Shown here one piece after another: positions 37,101 to 48,216 of a DNA stretch of 64,000 bases (position 1 is its first letter; each line of letters opens with the position of its first letter). A program made the translations under genes and the position numbers. Origin of the DNA: Welwitschia mirabilis (Eukaryota; Gnetophyta; Gnetopsida; Welwitschiales); the NCBI GenBank assembly GCA_051453625.1, contig JBOZIK010000001.1, forward strand, positions 150,133,664-150,197,663, given 5' to 3'. The notes beneath the pieces were generated by a model. That model worked only from the letters and a program-made list of their open reading frames with translations. It was not told where the DNA came from and made no database searches.

Positions 37101-38103
37101 CTTAACAATCCTTGGCTTCAAGCTTCTAAGATCAAATCTCAACATATAAGAAAATGAAAAGAAAGCAAGGGGAAAAAAGGAAATGCACTTGCATAGAAAA
37201 TTGAAAGTACTTCCTCCTTTACAAGAGATAAAAGAATCCCTATATATATATAAACAAAAGGCACATAGCTAAAGATCATAAGATCAGATGCTTTATCATT
37301 AATAAGTGGGATAAGTAATAAGTGACATTTTAGTATAAGAGAGATAATATTTATGAGTCATACACCTAAAGGATGATTAATCTTCATGCTTTAATTAGAA
37401 AGGTTAATTACATACATCATTTCCTTATGCTAGCTCATTTTTAATCCTCCATAGGCTCATAAGTAAGTTTAATTCATATAATACATGTATCAAAAGAATA
37501 AATGCATAAATCACAAAATTTTTATGTGATATAAGGATATAAAATCTTCAATTCTAATTAACAAAATAATAAATATGCTATAAATAAAGTTTTCTTAATA
37601 CATTTTAAGAATATAAAACCCATGATAAAGTAAATCTCCTCATTTATTATTCTTGAGTCTAGGTAAGAGCATATGTACTTATTCACATGTTCACTTATTT
37701 ATAATGCATAATATCTATCAATCACACAATACTAAAAAGAAAATGTCTATTTAGAACATAGTATACCTATCACATTTATCAAGAATTTAAATGAGTAAAT
37801 AAGATGTAAAATATAATATTATGTCCTCTTGAAATTTTTAATTTATTAGTTTTATGATATTATTTTAATTCCTTATAATGTCATTATTTAATTTTAAATG
37901 TTTAGATAGCTTTTTCCATAAAAACCTTTTAACACAATTACTATCATTTTCATGATAAATTATCAAAATACAAACAAGGTTAATTTAAAATATCATCTTA
38001 TTTTAACAAAACCTTTATAAAAGAGTAATTTATCATCTGATTAAAAGATTAATATGCTTAATGTCCACATAATTAAGGTTTAGAAAATATGTAATATGAT
38101 ATA
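31150..38103 (-). mobile_element. Family-1 long LTR (copy C), interrupted by a nested element
   Basis: 31150-32118 aligns with about 24604-25660 and 35606-38103 aligns with about 25660-28176. Shared landmarks include TTCTTTAATATT near both left ends, CCATGCTCATATGA just before the insertion, and the right edge AGTAAATAAGATGTAAAATA onward. Removing the insert at 32119-35605 leaves about 3.5 kb, the length of copy A. Confidence 0.7.
32119..35605 (+). mobile_element. Nested non-autonomous element: two ~1.5 kb direct repeats around ~0.4 kb
   Basis: Two direct repeats (32119-33728 and 34150-35605) share ACATTCTACACAAGTTAATT near their starts. Both also have a CTATAAAA box (32911, 34792) about 815 bp before their ends, and GAATGATACTAAG near their ends. 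They flank about 420 bp with no coding sequence. The host LTR is rejoined cleanly across it with a likely AATTT target duplication (left GATAATTT, right AATTTCCAT, against GACAATCTCCAT in the uninterrupted copy). This fits a small LTR retrotransposon with no genes of its own. PBS and PPT are not clear. Confidence 0.65.
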
Positions 38104-39480
38104 ATTCTAGGTTCTAAATGTAATAAGTATAGTGTTAGAATAATTTTAATGTCAAAGAAAGTGTGATGTTAATGATAAGTATGATGTCAAAGGAGTATCA
38201 CATTAGGTCATTAGAACATTAAATCTAATGTGATGTTGAGGACTTAGTAAAATGTTAGAACATATTATGATGTCAAGGATGTAGTGTGACATTAGACTTA
38301 GTGTGATGTTAGAGTTAATGTAATGTGAGGAACCTACTACAATGTTGGTTATTCAATGTAATGTCAAGGGAATAGTGTGATGTTAAGGACCTAGTGTGAT
38401 GTTGGACACTACATGCAATATTAAGGGAACAATGTAACATTAGAGCTAATATGATGTAAGGGATCCATTATGACATCAATGACCTAGTAAAAGCATGGTT
38501 GATCCCATGAAACATCAGTAACCTACTGTGACATCAAGAACCTAGTATGGCATTTAACCCAATATAATGTTAGAACTAATGAAATGTTGGAGACTTAGTG
38601 TAATGTTATATCTAGTGTGATATTAGAGATAGTATGACATTGAATTCTTACTAACAACATTAGATCTAGTTCAATATTTGGGTCAACTGCAATGTTAGGG
38701 ATCTAATGTAACATTAGAATCCTAGTGCAACATTGGATTCAATGCAATGTTGGAACTAGTATAACATTAAGGACAAATTTTGACATTATATCTAATGTGA
38801 CATTAGGCCTAGTATAATGTTAACGATCTAATGCAACATCAAAGCTAGTATAACATTATATCCAAAATGACATTGGACATAATACAACATTAAGAACCTA
38901 ATGTGACATGAAACATTATTTAACATTAAGTGTAGTATGACGTTAGATCTAGTGCAACTTGAATTAAGAGAAGTGTAATGTTAGAGACATGGGAGTGTAT
39001 TATTAAAGGCATGAAAGTACAATGTTAGAGATATAAGTGTGATATTAAGCATGAGTAATAAAACCTTAGAGATGTGAAAGTGTGACATTAAAGCCATAAG
39101 TGGAATGTCATGTATCAAAAATGTAATATGAAGGCATGAAAGTGTAATATGAAAGACATGAAAGTGTAATATTGGAGCCATGGATGCAACATAAAGCATG
39201 AAATGTATGACGTCAAATATTTGGAAGCGTAATGTTAGAAGCATAAGTGTAATCTTGGTTATTGAAAGTACAATGTTTGAGGCATGGAAGTTGATGTTAA
39301 ATATGTGGAACTATGACATTAGATCCACGAATGTAACATCATGTTTTAGAGATGTAAAAGTGGGAATTTATAGCCATGCATGTAACATCAAATATGGGAA
39401 GTTCAACATCAAAACCATAAATGCAATGTCAATTATGTGTAATATTAAAGTGAATATCATGACTTTTGATATGAATAGTT
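38104..39480. repeat. Degenerate minisatellite of TAATGTGACATTAG-like units
   Basis: About 1.4 kb built from variants of (T)AATGTNA(C/T)(A/G)TTAGANNTAGTG. The period is irregular, roughly 10-25 bases, and forward and complementary-looking forms (AATGTGACATTA is nearly palindromic) are mixed. It begins at the right edge of family-1 LTR copy C. A shorter similar stretch follows copy A at 28177-28400. Confidence 0.75.
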
Positions 39481-39929
39481 ATTTCTTGTTAACTTCAACA
39501 TAACTACTAGTTAATCATAATTAGTAATTATTTATTATTAATTAATTAGATTTGATCATGTTTAAGTCAACTGAAGTTAAGTTAACTAGGAGATAGTTAA
39601 CCAAAGTCTGGTTAACTTCAACTTAACCCTTAGTTTCTTTTTGTGGATAGGGATGGGAGCCCTCATTTCATTTTATTACATTTTCCACATGTGATTCTAA
39701 GGTAGACTCTTGTTCTTTTCTCCTTCTTCTTCTTCTATTCTTTTTCCTACATATTACAGCCTTATCTAGTATATTCTATAGTTTTTTTTCTTAGTGCTAT
39801 ATTAAATATAAGAATACTTATTTTTACCTAGTTTTAAAAGTTCATTCATTACTTCATTTGCTAAGGTATGCCTTAATTCTCATTCCCTCCCATTTGCTGA
39901 AATTCTATGAAAATTAAGGCTATAAAGTT

Positions 39930-40624
39930 AAAGAGCTAGCAATGCATCACTGAAGAAGGCTACTCTTAGATCTTCTTTTCTGACATCATTAATCTTTGTG
40001 GACTCACTTCTTTCTACCTCCATCATATTACTCTTTTATAAATATTGGATTTCTTCAGGATTTCTATCATCCTTAAGCAAGCAACATCTTGTGTTCCATC
40101 TACAAGGGCATTTACATTTCTATAAGGACATATTTGATTAGATTTTAGATTAGGTTGAGGAGAATGAATTTGTTTTCAAAGCATTTCATTCTAATTCTTA
40201 CTTTAAACATGAAGATAGATAAGTTGTAACATTAAGGTCATAATAGTCAAGTTTATGATGAATAGATTCTTGTAATTAAGCTTCTATTTTCTTAATGATG
40301 ATTTTGAATTATTAAGATTCACTTTAAATCTTCTAAATTGAAGGTCTTATTCTACAAAAATCCAATACAAAGATTTAATAAGGTTATAAGTCTTATCATG
40401 TCAAAAAATCATGGTTTACCTAAAATAGTATAGTCCTTTAATTTGAAAAGTTAAAGAGCCTAATAGACATGAAGAAAATTAGAAGTCAAAATGACTTAGC
40501 ATTTTGTATGTGTTTTTTAAAATTAGATAAAGCTGTATATAGGACAATGTCATCTCCCAAGTCAATGTAATTAGGCCTTTCACACTTTAGATATTCTATA
40601 AGGCCTTTAATATGGGTATCAAGG
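39930..40624 (-). pseudogene. Possible pararetrovirus relic, downstream part
   Basis: The complement from 40620 begins a frame (LDTHIKGLIEYLKCE, then NYIDLGDDIVLYTALSNFKK) that reads on from the candidate movement-protein relic at 50285-50760 if the intervening LTR element is removed. Stops are frequent after about 40490. The call rests mainly on continuity with that relic and on orientation; an unrecognised host or transposon gene is possible. Confidence 0.3.
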
Positions 40625-43193
40625 TGTAATGTCCTAATTTTTAGTTATCAAAAACTTTAACTTGAAATGATCTAAGACATAAATGTAATGTTTAAAATTC
40701 CAATAGCTAGAAGCTTAATAATAATACTCTAATATCAAAATGTAATGTCCTAAAATCCACAATAAAAAACTTCAATCTTACTCTAATTTTGAAGTATAAT
40801 GTTGTAAATTTTAACCTAAAAACTATGAATGTTACTTAATTTAACTATATAAGCTAGTAAGATAATTATTAATTGTTTTGTTGTAAATAATAAATAACCT
40901 TAGCTACATATTATTTAAAATATACCATCTATGGCTTAAATTAAGGGTATAATAATTCTATAAAACACAAGCATAGACATTTAACTTTACATTAAGGGAG
41001 AGTAAATGACACTTGTAAATCAATACTTTCTAACAATATTCTTATATCTATAATACTTCATAAAATAAATTTGACTACAATAATCATGTTTACATAATAA
41101 TTTATTATGACATATAAGATCTTTCAAATAAATGCATGCATCTAAAAAATAATCATAAAAGTAGCACTAAATCCTTATGGCATCAGCTAACTCATTTCAA
41201 GGTCTTCCTTCGCAGTAGGTCCTACACATGTAAGCATGACATGAGAATTGTAATCTTCATAGTTTCCAATATGGGTCATGGTAATGTTTAGGAAGTGGAT
41301 TCCAAGTACAATATAGGAATTTCAAGCAAAATCAAAATGTGTCCAAAACATCTAAGAAAGTAATTTTGATAAATCCAAGATGTATTATTAAATAATTTAA
41401 AATGCATTATAAGATGTGACCAAGAAAACATTTTCAGTTTATCTGGTTGCACTTATTTAAAGGAGATAATTTACTCCCTTTACCTCTAAAGACAATTCAC
41501 AGTAATCCAGGTGCACATATCCAGAGAGGATCATTTCTCCCTTTACTCTTTAGAGGCAATTTACTATAATTAACACATCTAGAGGGGATAATTACTCCCT
41601 TTACTTTCTAGAGGAAATTTTCAAGAATTTAGAATATATCAAATACAGATCAAGGAAAGGTCATAAAGCTTAAGTCAACGTGGATAAGGATTGAGATGAA
41701 ATAATCCTAAGCAATTTATGATACATGATGTATGATTTACGATTATAACTTACAAGATTCAAAAATATGCAAGATACTAAATGAAGCTTTAAAAAAACAA
41801 ATGTAGGCATTACAATATAGAAAGGTAATACAAGAGAGTAAGTNNNNNNNNNNNNNNNNNNNNNNNNNNNNNNNNNNNNNNNNNNNNNNNNNNNNNNNNN
41901 NNNNNNNNNNNNNNNNNNNNNNNNNNNNNNNNNNNNNNNNNNNNNNNNNNNNNNNNNNNNNNNNNNNNNNNNNNNNNNNNNNNNNNNNNNNNNNNNNNNN
42001 NNNNNNNNNNNNNNNNNNNNNNNNNNNNNNNNNNNNNNNNNNNNNNNNNNNNNNNNNNNNNNNNNNNNNNNNNNNNNNNNNNNNNNNNNNNNNNNNNNNN
42101 NNNNNNNNNNNNNNNNNNNNNNNNNNNNNNNNNNNNNNNNNNNNNNNNNNNNNNNNNNNNNNNNNNNNNNNNNNNNNNNNNNNNNNNNNNNNNNNNNNNN
42201 NNNNNNNNNNNNNNNNNNNNNNNNNNNNNNNNNNNNNNNNNNNNNNNNNNNNNNNNNNNNNNNNNNNNNNNNNNNNNNNNNNNNNNNNNNNNNNNNNNNN
42301 NNNNNNNNNNNNNNNNNNNNNNNNNNNNNNNNNNNNNNNNNNNNNNNNNNNNNNNNNNNNNNNNNNNNNNNNNNNNNNNNNNNNNNNNNNNNNNNNNNNN
42401 NNNNNNNNNNNNNNNNNNNNNNNNNNNNNNNNNNNNNNNNNNNNNNNNNNNNNNNNNNNNNNNNNNNNNNNNNNNNNNNNNNNNNNNNNNNNNNNNNNNN
42501 NNNNNNNNNNNNNNNNNNNNNNNNNNNNNNNNNNNNNNNNNNNNNNNNNNTAAAGCCTTCAGACTCAATAGCACAGGCTTTCGCAAGATATGAAATGAGA
42601 GGAGAAGAAAGTCTTATTCATGGTAGAAAATAAAGGATGTAAAAAGACATGAGAACATGAAGAGATAATATCATAAAAGAGGGTGGTAAATGTAGTGGAA
42701 GTGGTGGTGATTTAGTTACCTTACTAGGCCATTAGGTGCATACCAGTTCATCATAATAAATAATAATTCATTTGTTAAAATAATGAATAAAAATAAGCCA
42801 CCTCATAAATATAATTTTTATGTTTAAATAAAGGAAAAGTATAACAATTAAATAAGGAAAATAATACAATCACTAACTTATCCACTAACATGACCACTAC
42901 TTTAACCACTACTGTAGCCACTATCTTACTAATTAATAATCACTAATTTAACCACTAAAGATCATAATTAAATAACCAAGGATTTACAATAGGAATAATG
43001 TTATGACTATTACAAAATAAAAGAACTTAAAATAAAAATTATAGCATATATTTTTCATAGTATAATTATATCTTAATAATAAGAAGAATGAGTATAATAA
43101 CTAAGTTAGATTATGGATCCTATAATAATAAAATTATTTTAATTAAATTTTTAAGCTAAATATTTGGACCCTAAAAGTCTATTCATGCCATTA
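40625..43193 (-). mobile_element. 3' LTR of minus-strand element (family 2)
   Basis: Pairs with 48217-50284. Both begin TGTAATGTCCTAATTTTTAG and share an internal second copy of TGTAA(C/T)GTCCTAAAATCCAC about 120 bp in, plus GGTCTTCCTTCG(C/T)AGTAGGT. The right end (complement TAATGGCATGAATAGAC) is a diverged form of TGTTACATCTAGAC at the other LTR. It contains the N run 41844-42550. Confidence 0.8.
41844..42550. other. Assembly gap, probably oversized
   Basis: The run holds 707 N. The matching part of the partner LTR (about 49443-49645) is only about 203 bp, so the true gap may be about 500 bp shorter unless an insertion is hidden there. Confidence 0.8.
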
Positions 43194-43204
43194 CTCCATC
43201 CCTT
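43194..43204 (-). other. Polypurine tract of the family-2 element
   Basis: The complement reads AAGGGATGGAG directly before the LTR at 43193, as required for plus-strand DNA priming in an element read leftwards. Confidence 0.55.
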
Positions 43205-46200
43205 AAGAGGTTTCATCCTTAAAACTTAAACTATAGTACATATATTTATATTCTTAAGTAGCTTCTCTTTCTATCTCTCCTAACCCTTTTACTTAATAAA
43301 GTTGCATTTATTTTCTTTCAGTGCTATATAAATTGTTGAATAAGTTGGAATATTTCCTATAGGCTTGCTAATCAAAGATATTAATCATGATAACACTAAT
43401 CTTGTCTTGTGTCTAGGATGATCAAGCCTTTAGAAATTCTCTTCTTCTTCTATCCTTTTTTTGGCATATGCTTTCTAAAAGTTATATATATATATATATA
43501 TATATTACTTCAAAATTTACAAAAATGCTCTTGCTATACATGAACTTTTAATCTTCCCATTTTCTAAGGTTATAATGCTTACTTAATTATGAAAAATGTT
43601 ATGAACTAGCATATCTTTCATTAGAGTTTGGATAAAGACCACATAATTGCTTTTGTAAAGAATTTCTAAGAACATAATTGAATATACTTACAGATGGTTT
43701 AAAACCATTCATTTTCAAAGCCAAACTATTTCAATACCTTTTTGCTTTAACCAAAACAAAAATAAGCTTATACTATCAAATCCAGAACTGAAAAATCAAA
43801 TATTACAACATAACAATCTCTCACTCTAAATTATGATACTCATCTTAAAAGATGTTATGTAAACATTTCTCAAGTCTAAGTTCATAAATTATAAGTCTCT
43901 TCAACTTAAAACCCCTTCATTATGTGCTTCTTTCAATGCCTCTTTAATGTTTCTACTTGTTTAATCTAGTTGGATTTTTACTTCAATAATTAATATGTAC
44001 AATATAGTACCCTAAAGCCTAAAATATCAAGGATAAAACGTGTGAAATATGTCTAAGTTTTGAGTATAGCCCAAGCGAATAAATGGAAGAACTATAGATG
44101 AAACTATTGTTCTTAATAAATAAGTGAATATTAATCAAAGCATTACAATAATTATGTATTCATAGCATGTATAGCATAAATAAGAGCTTAGATTTAAGCC
44201 AATGTTATGTAAGTATGGATCAAATAAATATACAAGAGCATGAGAATAAGAGTGAGCTAAATCAAGCCTCATAAGCTAAAATACCTTTATGCATATTTCA
44301 TCAAAATGAAACTACATGTTTTAATCATATAATAATATGATTAAATAGTTAAAAATTTAGCATGTAGCTAAGAATTACAATGTGTAGGTCAATAGTAACT
44401 AAGAAAAAGAACTTGATTAATGCAAATAACTAATTAAGAAATATGAAAAACTTTTAAGATAAGGGGTTATAAAAATATTTAGTGATATTGGTATATAGTT
44501 TAGAAAGTTAAGAAGCCTAATCAAATGAACTCGTACTTTGTTTGGTGATCAACCCACACATCAGCATCTATAGAGAGAAGATGTTGAAGATTTGTATAAG
44601 AAATTATAAAATGTCTATATGTTTCTCTTCATTCTAAGGCATTAAAAAGATTCTACCTTTTCATTGATAAGAATTTAAAATTTTAGGTTATGTTAAGACC
44701 TAAAAATAGAAGGTTGTATTTTTCCTTTAATGCATTCTCAAATACAAGCAGAAGAATATGAGAGCAGATATTAAGCATATGCATATAAAAGTAAAGGCAT
44801 AATTTCAATGAATTAGGAAGTATTATCTAGCTCAAAGTATAGTTACATGATGCTTACTAGTACACAAAGTGTCAAATAGAACTTGATAGTTCTAAGAATA
44901 TTTTGGACAAAATCCCTAATTTGAACCTCAAAAAAGTAACATCTTCAATGAGATTCAACTGTATATAGTAGAAAGTAGATGAGAAGAGAGAGTGAAGATC
45001 ATATATTTATGTACAATACAAAGAAAAGAAAAACTTAAAGTTACAAATGGATTAAACAACATAAACATAACAAAATGTTATTATCATACTTAAAGTTATA
45101 AGAGAATTTTTCTAGTTTTAAGAATCTAAAAACCTAAAAACAAACAAGGTGAAATCCGCTTATAACAACATCTAAAACATGCAAAGTGTAAAGGCTTATG
45201 TCACAGAGGATGACTGCAATCCCCTAATGGTTAAACCTTTCAAATATGAAGAAGATGCATGATGAAAGCTTAAAAGATATTGCATACTTGAATATCACAA
45301 GAGAATCTATGTATTCCAACACATAAGAATGTATAGACCAGAAGACAAAAAATAGCAGGCTTCCAAGATAACATGATCGTTACTTTTTAATCATGTAATG
45401 TTATAGTCTATTTTACTAATTACTATAAAAAATTGGCAAATTTTATTTGACAAAATTTTATAACTATTCAAGCTAAGGAAACAAAATATATTTATAAAAA
45501 CATCATACTCTAGATTCAAACATGTGACCTCCAATCTACTGCCTTACCACCATCTACATAATCATGTGCACTACAATGAGATCTAAAGTTTAATATCCAT
45601 AGAAGATAAGCCAAGGTGTCTTAAAAACACAAATGTATGAGATGCCAACAGAGAGGAAGGGAAGAAGGAGCTATTGAGGTTGAAAAACAAGGCATTTTTA
45701 GCAAAGAAGAAAAGGCACAGGAGTCAATTCTTCAAAGAAAATGTGCTTGAAAAGGGGAAGCTCCATTGATTGTTATATTAAAAAAAGACAAAAAAGATCT
45801 ACTAAATAAATCTTAAATATTTTAACCTTGTAGTCTGTCCCACTCCATTAAGGACAATTGCAGAAATTACCATGTTGAGATGTCATGGCCTTTGCATTAA
45901 GGAAATGTTGTATTTCTTATTGCAAAATCTTGCGGTTTTATCTTTTTTGGTACTTCCATGATCAAGTGAATCTCATAAATTCTACCAATGGAAATTAGGT
46001 TATCTTAACCTCTTCAAGATATTAAATATTTTGCTAAATAACTTTTAACTCAAAAGTTTTATCTTAAATAGTTTTCCACTTGGACGGTTAAAAGAATGGC
46101 TATAGTTTTCTGCTTGTAAATAACTTTTCTCTGTGCAAAGATTTCATGAGAGATGGAATACCAAATTCTTTTGCATAGGACTTCAGTGCTGTTAGAGAAG

Positions 46201-46227
46201 GTAAGATAATTTGTCAAGCATATCAAT
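43205..46227. other. Interior of the family-2 LTR element, no coding domain recognised
   Basis: AT-rich. Contains a (TA)12 run at 43483-43506 and a SINE-like remnant near 45513-45560. No gag, RT or integrase could be read, so the element looks non-autonomous or too decayed. Confidence 0.45.
45513..45560 (-). mobile_element. tRNA-derived SINE-like remnant
   Basis: The complement shows a box-A-like TATGTAGATGGTGGTAAGGC and, downstream, a box-B-like GGTCACATGTTTGAATC, with spacing typical of a tRNA-derived polymerase III promoter. The rest of the SINE is not delimited. Confidence 0.45.
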
Positions 46228-46948
46228 GCAGGAGCACCAGCCAAGGATGAACTCAAAGCAAAATAGTCCAAGGACTCTAACAAGTCCAAAGTTGATCAAG
46301 TCATCGCGACAAATGGAAGTAATGGGGAAAAACAGGTTGAGGGTTTCAAGACGATTCGTTTGACAGAGAGATTTCATCACAGGCCACAGGATTTGTATGA
46401 GATTCTGATGGATGAAAATAGGTGGAAGGGTTTGACTGGAAGCAATGACAAGATTAGCAAGGAGGTCGGTGGCAGTTTTGCATTGTTTGATGGTGCAGTG
46501 ACAGGTGTTTTCAAGCAGCTTCAGCCACCCAAGCTCATTGTTCAGAAGTGGAGATTCGCTACTTGGGTTGATGGCATCTTCTTACAACTAACAAGAAATA
46601 CGTTTTTGATATCTTCTTTTATCTAGTATGTCATGTCGAATGGACAAACCACCACACGAGTTTGAATTTCTGGGTTAAACTGGCGTTTAAAGAATCAGAG
46701 TTTGGAATGTCTGTTTGAAGCTTACACAAACAAATGTTTCAAAAGAGGATAGCTAGATTCTCCACTCAGAAGATCTTTTCCCCTATCTTTTCTACTGGAT
46801 TAATGTGTTTCAGCCTATTGATTTTGGGTACGTGATGTTGCTTCAGGTGTGAAGATGAAAGAGTCGTTGAGAATACTGAGAGCCGCTAGAGGGATGGTAT
46901 TTTCACAGGATTCAAGCTATTTATGGCTTTGGTATCTAGAGTGAACTA
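46228..46948 (+). pseudogene. Fragment of an AHA1-type activator of Hsp90 ATPase gene
   Basis: The intact protein is a cytosolic co-chaperone that stimulates Hsp90 ATPase. The first block (46228-46583) reads AGAPAKDELKAK, TAG, then a Ser/Lys-rich linker, FKTIRLTERFHHRPQDLYEI, LMDENRWKGLTGSNDKISKE and LIVQKWRFATW. This is the start of the AHSA1/START-like C-terminal domain (L-M-D-E-N-R-W, E-V-G-G, F-D-G, V-x-K-W-R-F). The second block (46848-46948) after an AG acceptor reads CEDERVVENTESR, TAG where Trp is expected, then RDGIFTGFKLFMAL, the end of that domain. The middle strand exon and the N-terminal Hsp90-binding domain are not found. The copy keeps intron positions and lies antisense within the family-2 LTR element. 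Confidence 0.85.
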
Positions 46949-47399
46949 CTTTTGAATTTTTGAATGCTATTTTCTGTCACAGCTAAAATGAGCTTCTAAT
47001 GTCATGCCATAACTGGCCCTTGTTGGGACACTATAACTAGGATTTAAACTTTTTCTATAATAGCATTCTTATTCGCTGTGATGATAGTAAATTGTTGATG
47101 TTTGAATACTAAATTGTTTGTCATTTGAATCTTAAATCTATGAAGATAGAACTATGCAATCTGTAGTTTAGGACCATTCTCGTATGCATAAAACATGCTT
47201 GATCTTCTACATTTCTGATAGAGCAAACAAATATCATCGTATTTTATAGAAGTTAATATATTCCACTGGTTATGCACACCCCAGAACTAGAAGAGAAGCA
47301 TTTGAAAGTTTTGTGAAATTTTCTGCAAACCTACTTCATTCTAGAGCATGTGGTATCTGAAGCTTGTTCTCTGTCATCATCACACAATGATGATCAATG

Positions 47400-47640
47400 T
47401 CAAAAAGATGGAAAAATACGCATACGGTAATGTGATACCTAGTTCGTCCTAACTTGCCTATAACGAAAACCCTAAGTTTATTCTCTTCTACAACTATGAT
47501 TCTTTCTCCCTTTTCAATCCATTGACTAATGAGATTTCTTGCTTGAGGCTCTTCATCACGCCCTTTATTATATCCTTGGCCTCGTTTCCCTCCTCACCTT
47601 CTTCGAGCATGTGTAGTAGGAGCTGCTCATAGGTTGGACC
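47400..47640 (-). pseudogene. Possible gag-like stretch of the family-2 element
   Basis: The complement reads an Arg/Gly/Lys-rich stretch (GGKRGQGYNKGRDEEPQARN, then WIEKGERIIVVEENKLRVF) about 0.6-0.8 kb inside the PBS. That is where gag would lie for an element read leftwards. Similarity is compositional only. Confidence 0.25.
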
Positions 47641-48200
47641 TTAACTATAACTCAAACAATGTCTTTCTTCATATTAATTATTGTCTTATGCAATGGCTTC
47701 TGTTTCTCTAATTGGAAGAAAATTACACATCTTGCTGATCGTTGTGATTCTAATATCCATTTTTGAGAGTTGTATAAGTATTTTAATTTGGTTAAGGACT
47801 CCACATTTGCCTTCCAAAACATCCCACTTTATGAATCTAGAAATGATTCTTGTTATACCCAATAGTTTCATTCATTTTCTATATTCTCTTTTTATTTTAT
47901 AAGATGGATTTAGTTTTATACGATTATCATAGAATTTAAATCAACATTGATATTAATAAGTAATTTGAATGGAGGCTCATAACTACTAATGATAAGTTCA
48001 ATACCTTTTGAAAGTTGTAGAAGCAAGTATGACATCTATCTTTGTATTGACATCATTACAAGGAGATGTTGGTTTTCTCTAACAAGCATCTTCGCAAGCT
48101 AAAATGTTGTAAAAACTTTTAAATATGCTTTTTAGTTAATACCACAGCCTAGGCTTTATATCAACCTCACAGTGACTATGCCCAGTAGAATTAGTACTTA

Positions 48201-48213
48201 AGCTCTAGTACCA
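48201..48213 (-). other. Primer binding site of the family-2 element
   Basis: The complement is TGGTACTAGAGCT, the tRNA-iMet site TGGTATCAGAGC with small changes, three bases from the LTR edge at 48217. Confidence 0.65.
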
Positions 48214-48216
48214 AAA

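Noticed and set aside
38981-39503. Overlapping open frames of about 90-100 codons on both strands
   Set aside because: They are products of the TAATGT minisatellite, with repetitive Met/Ile/His-rich translations.
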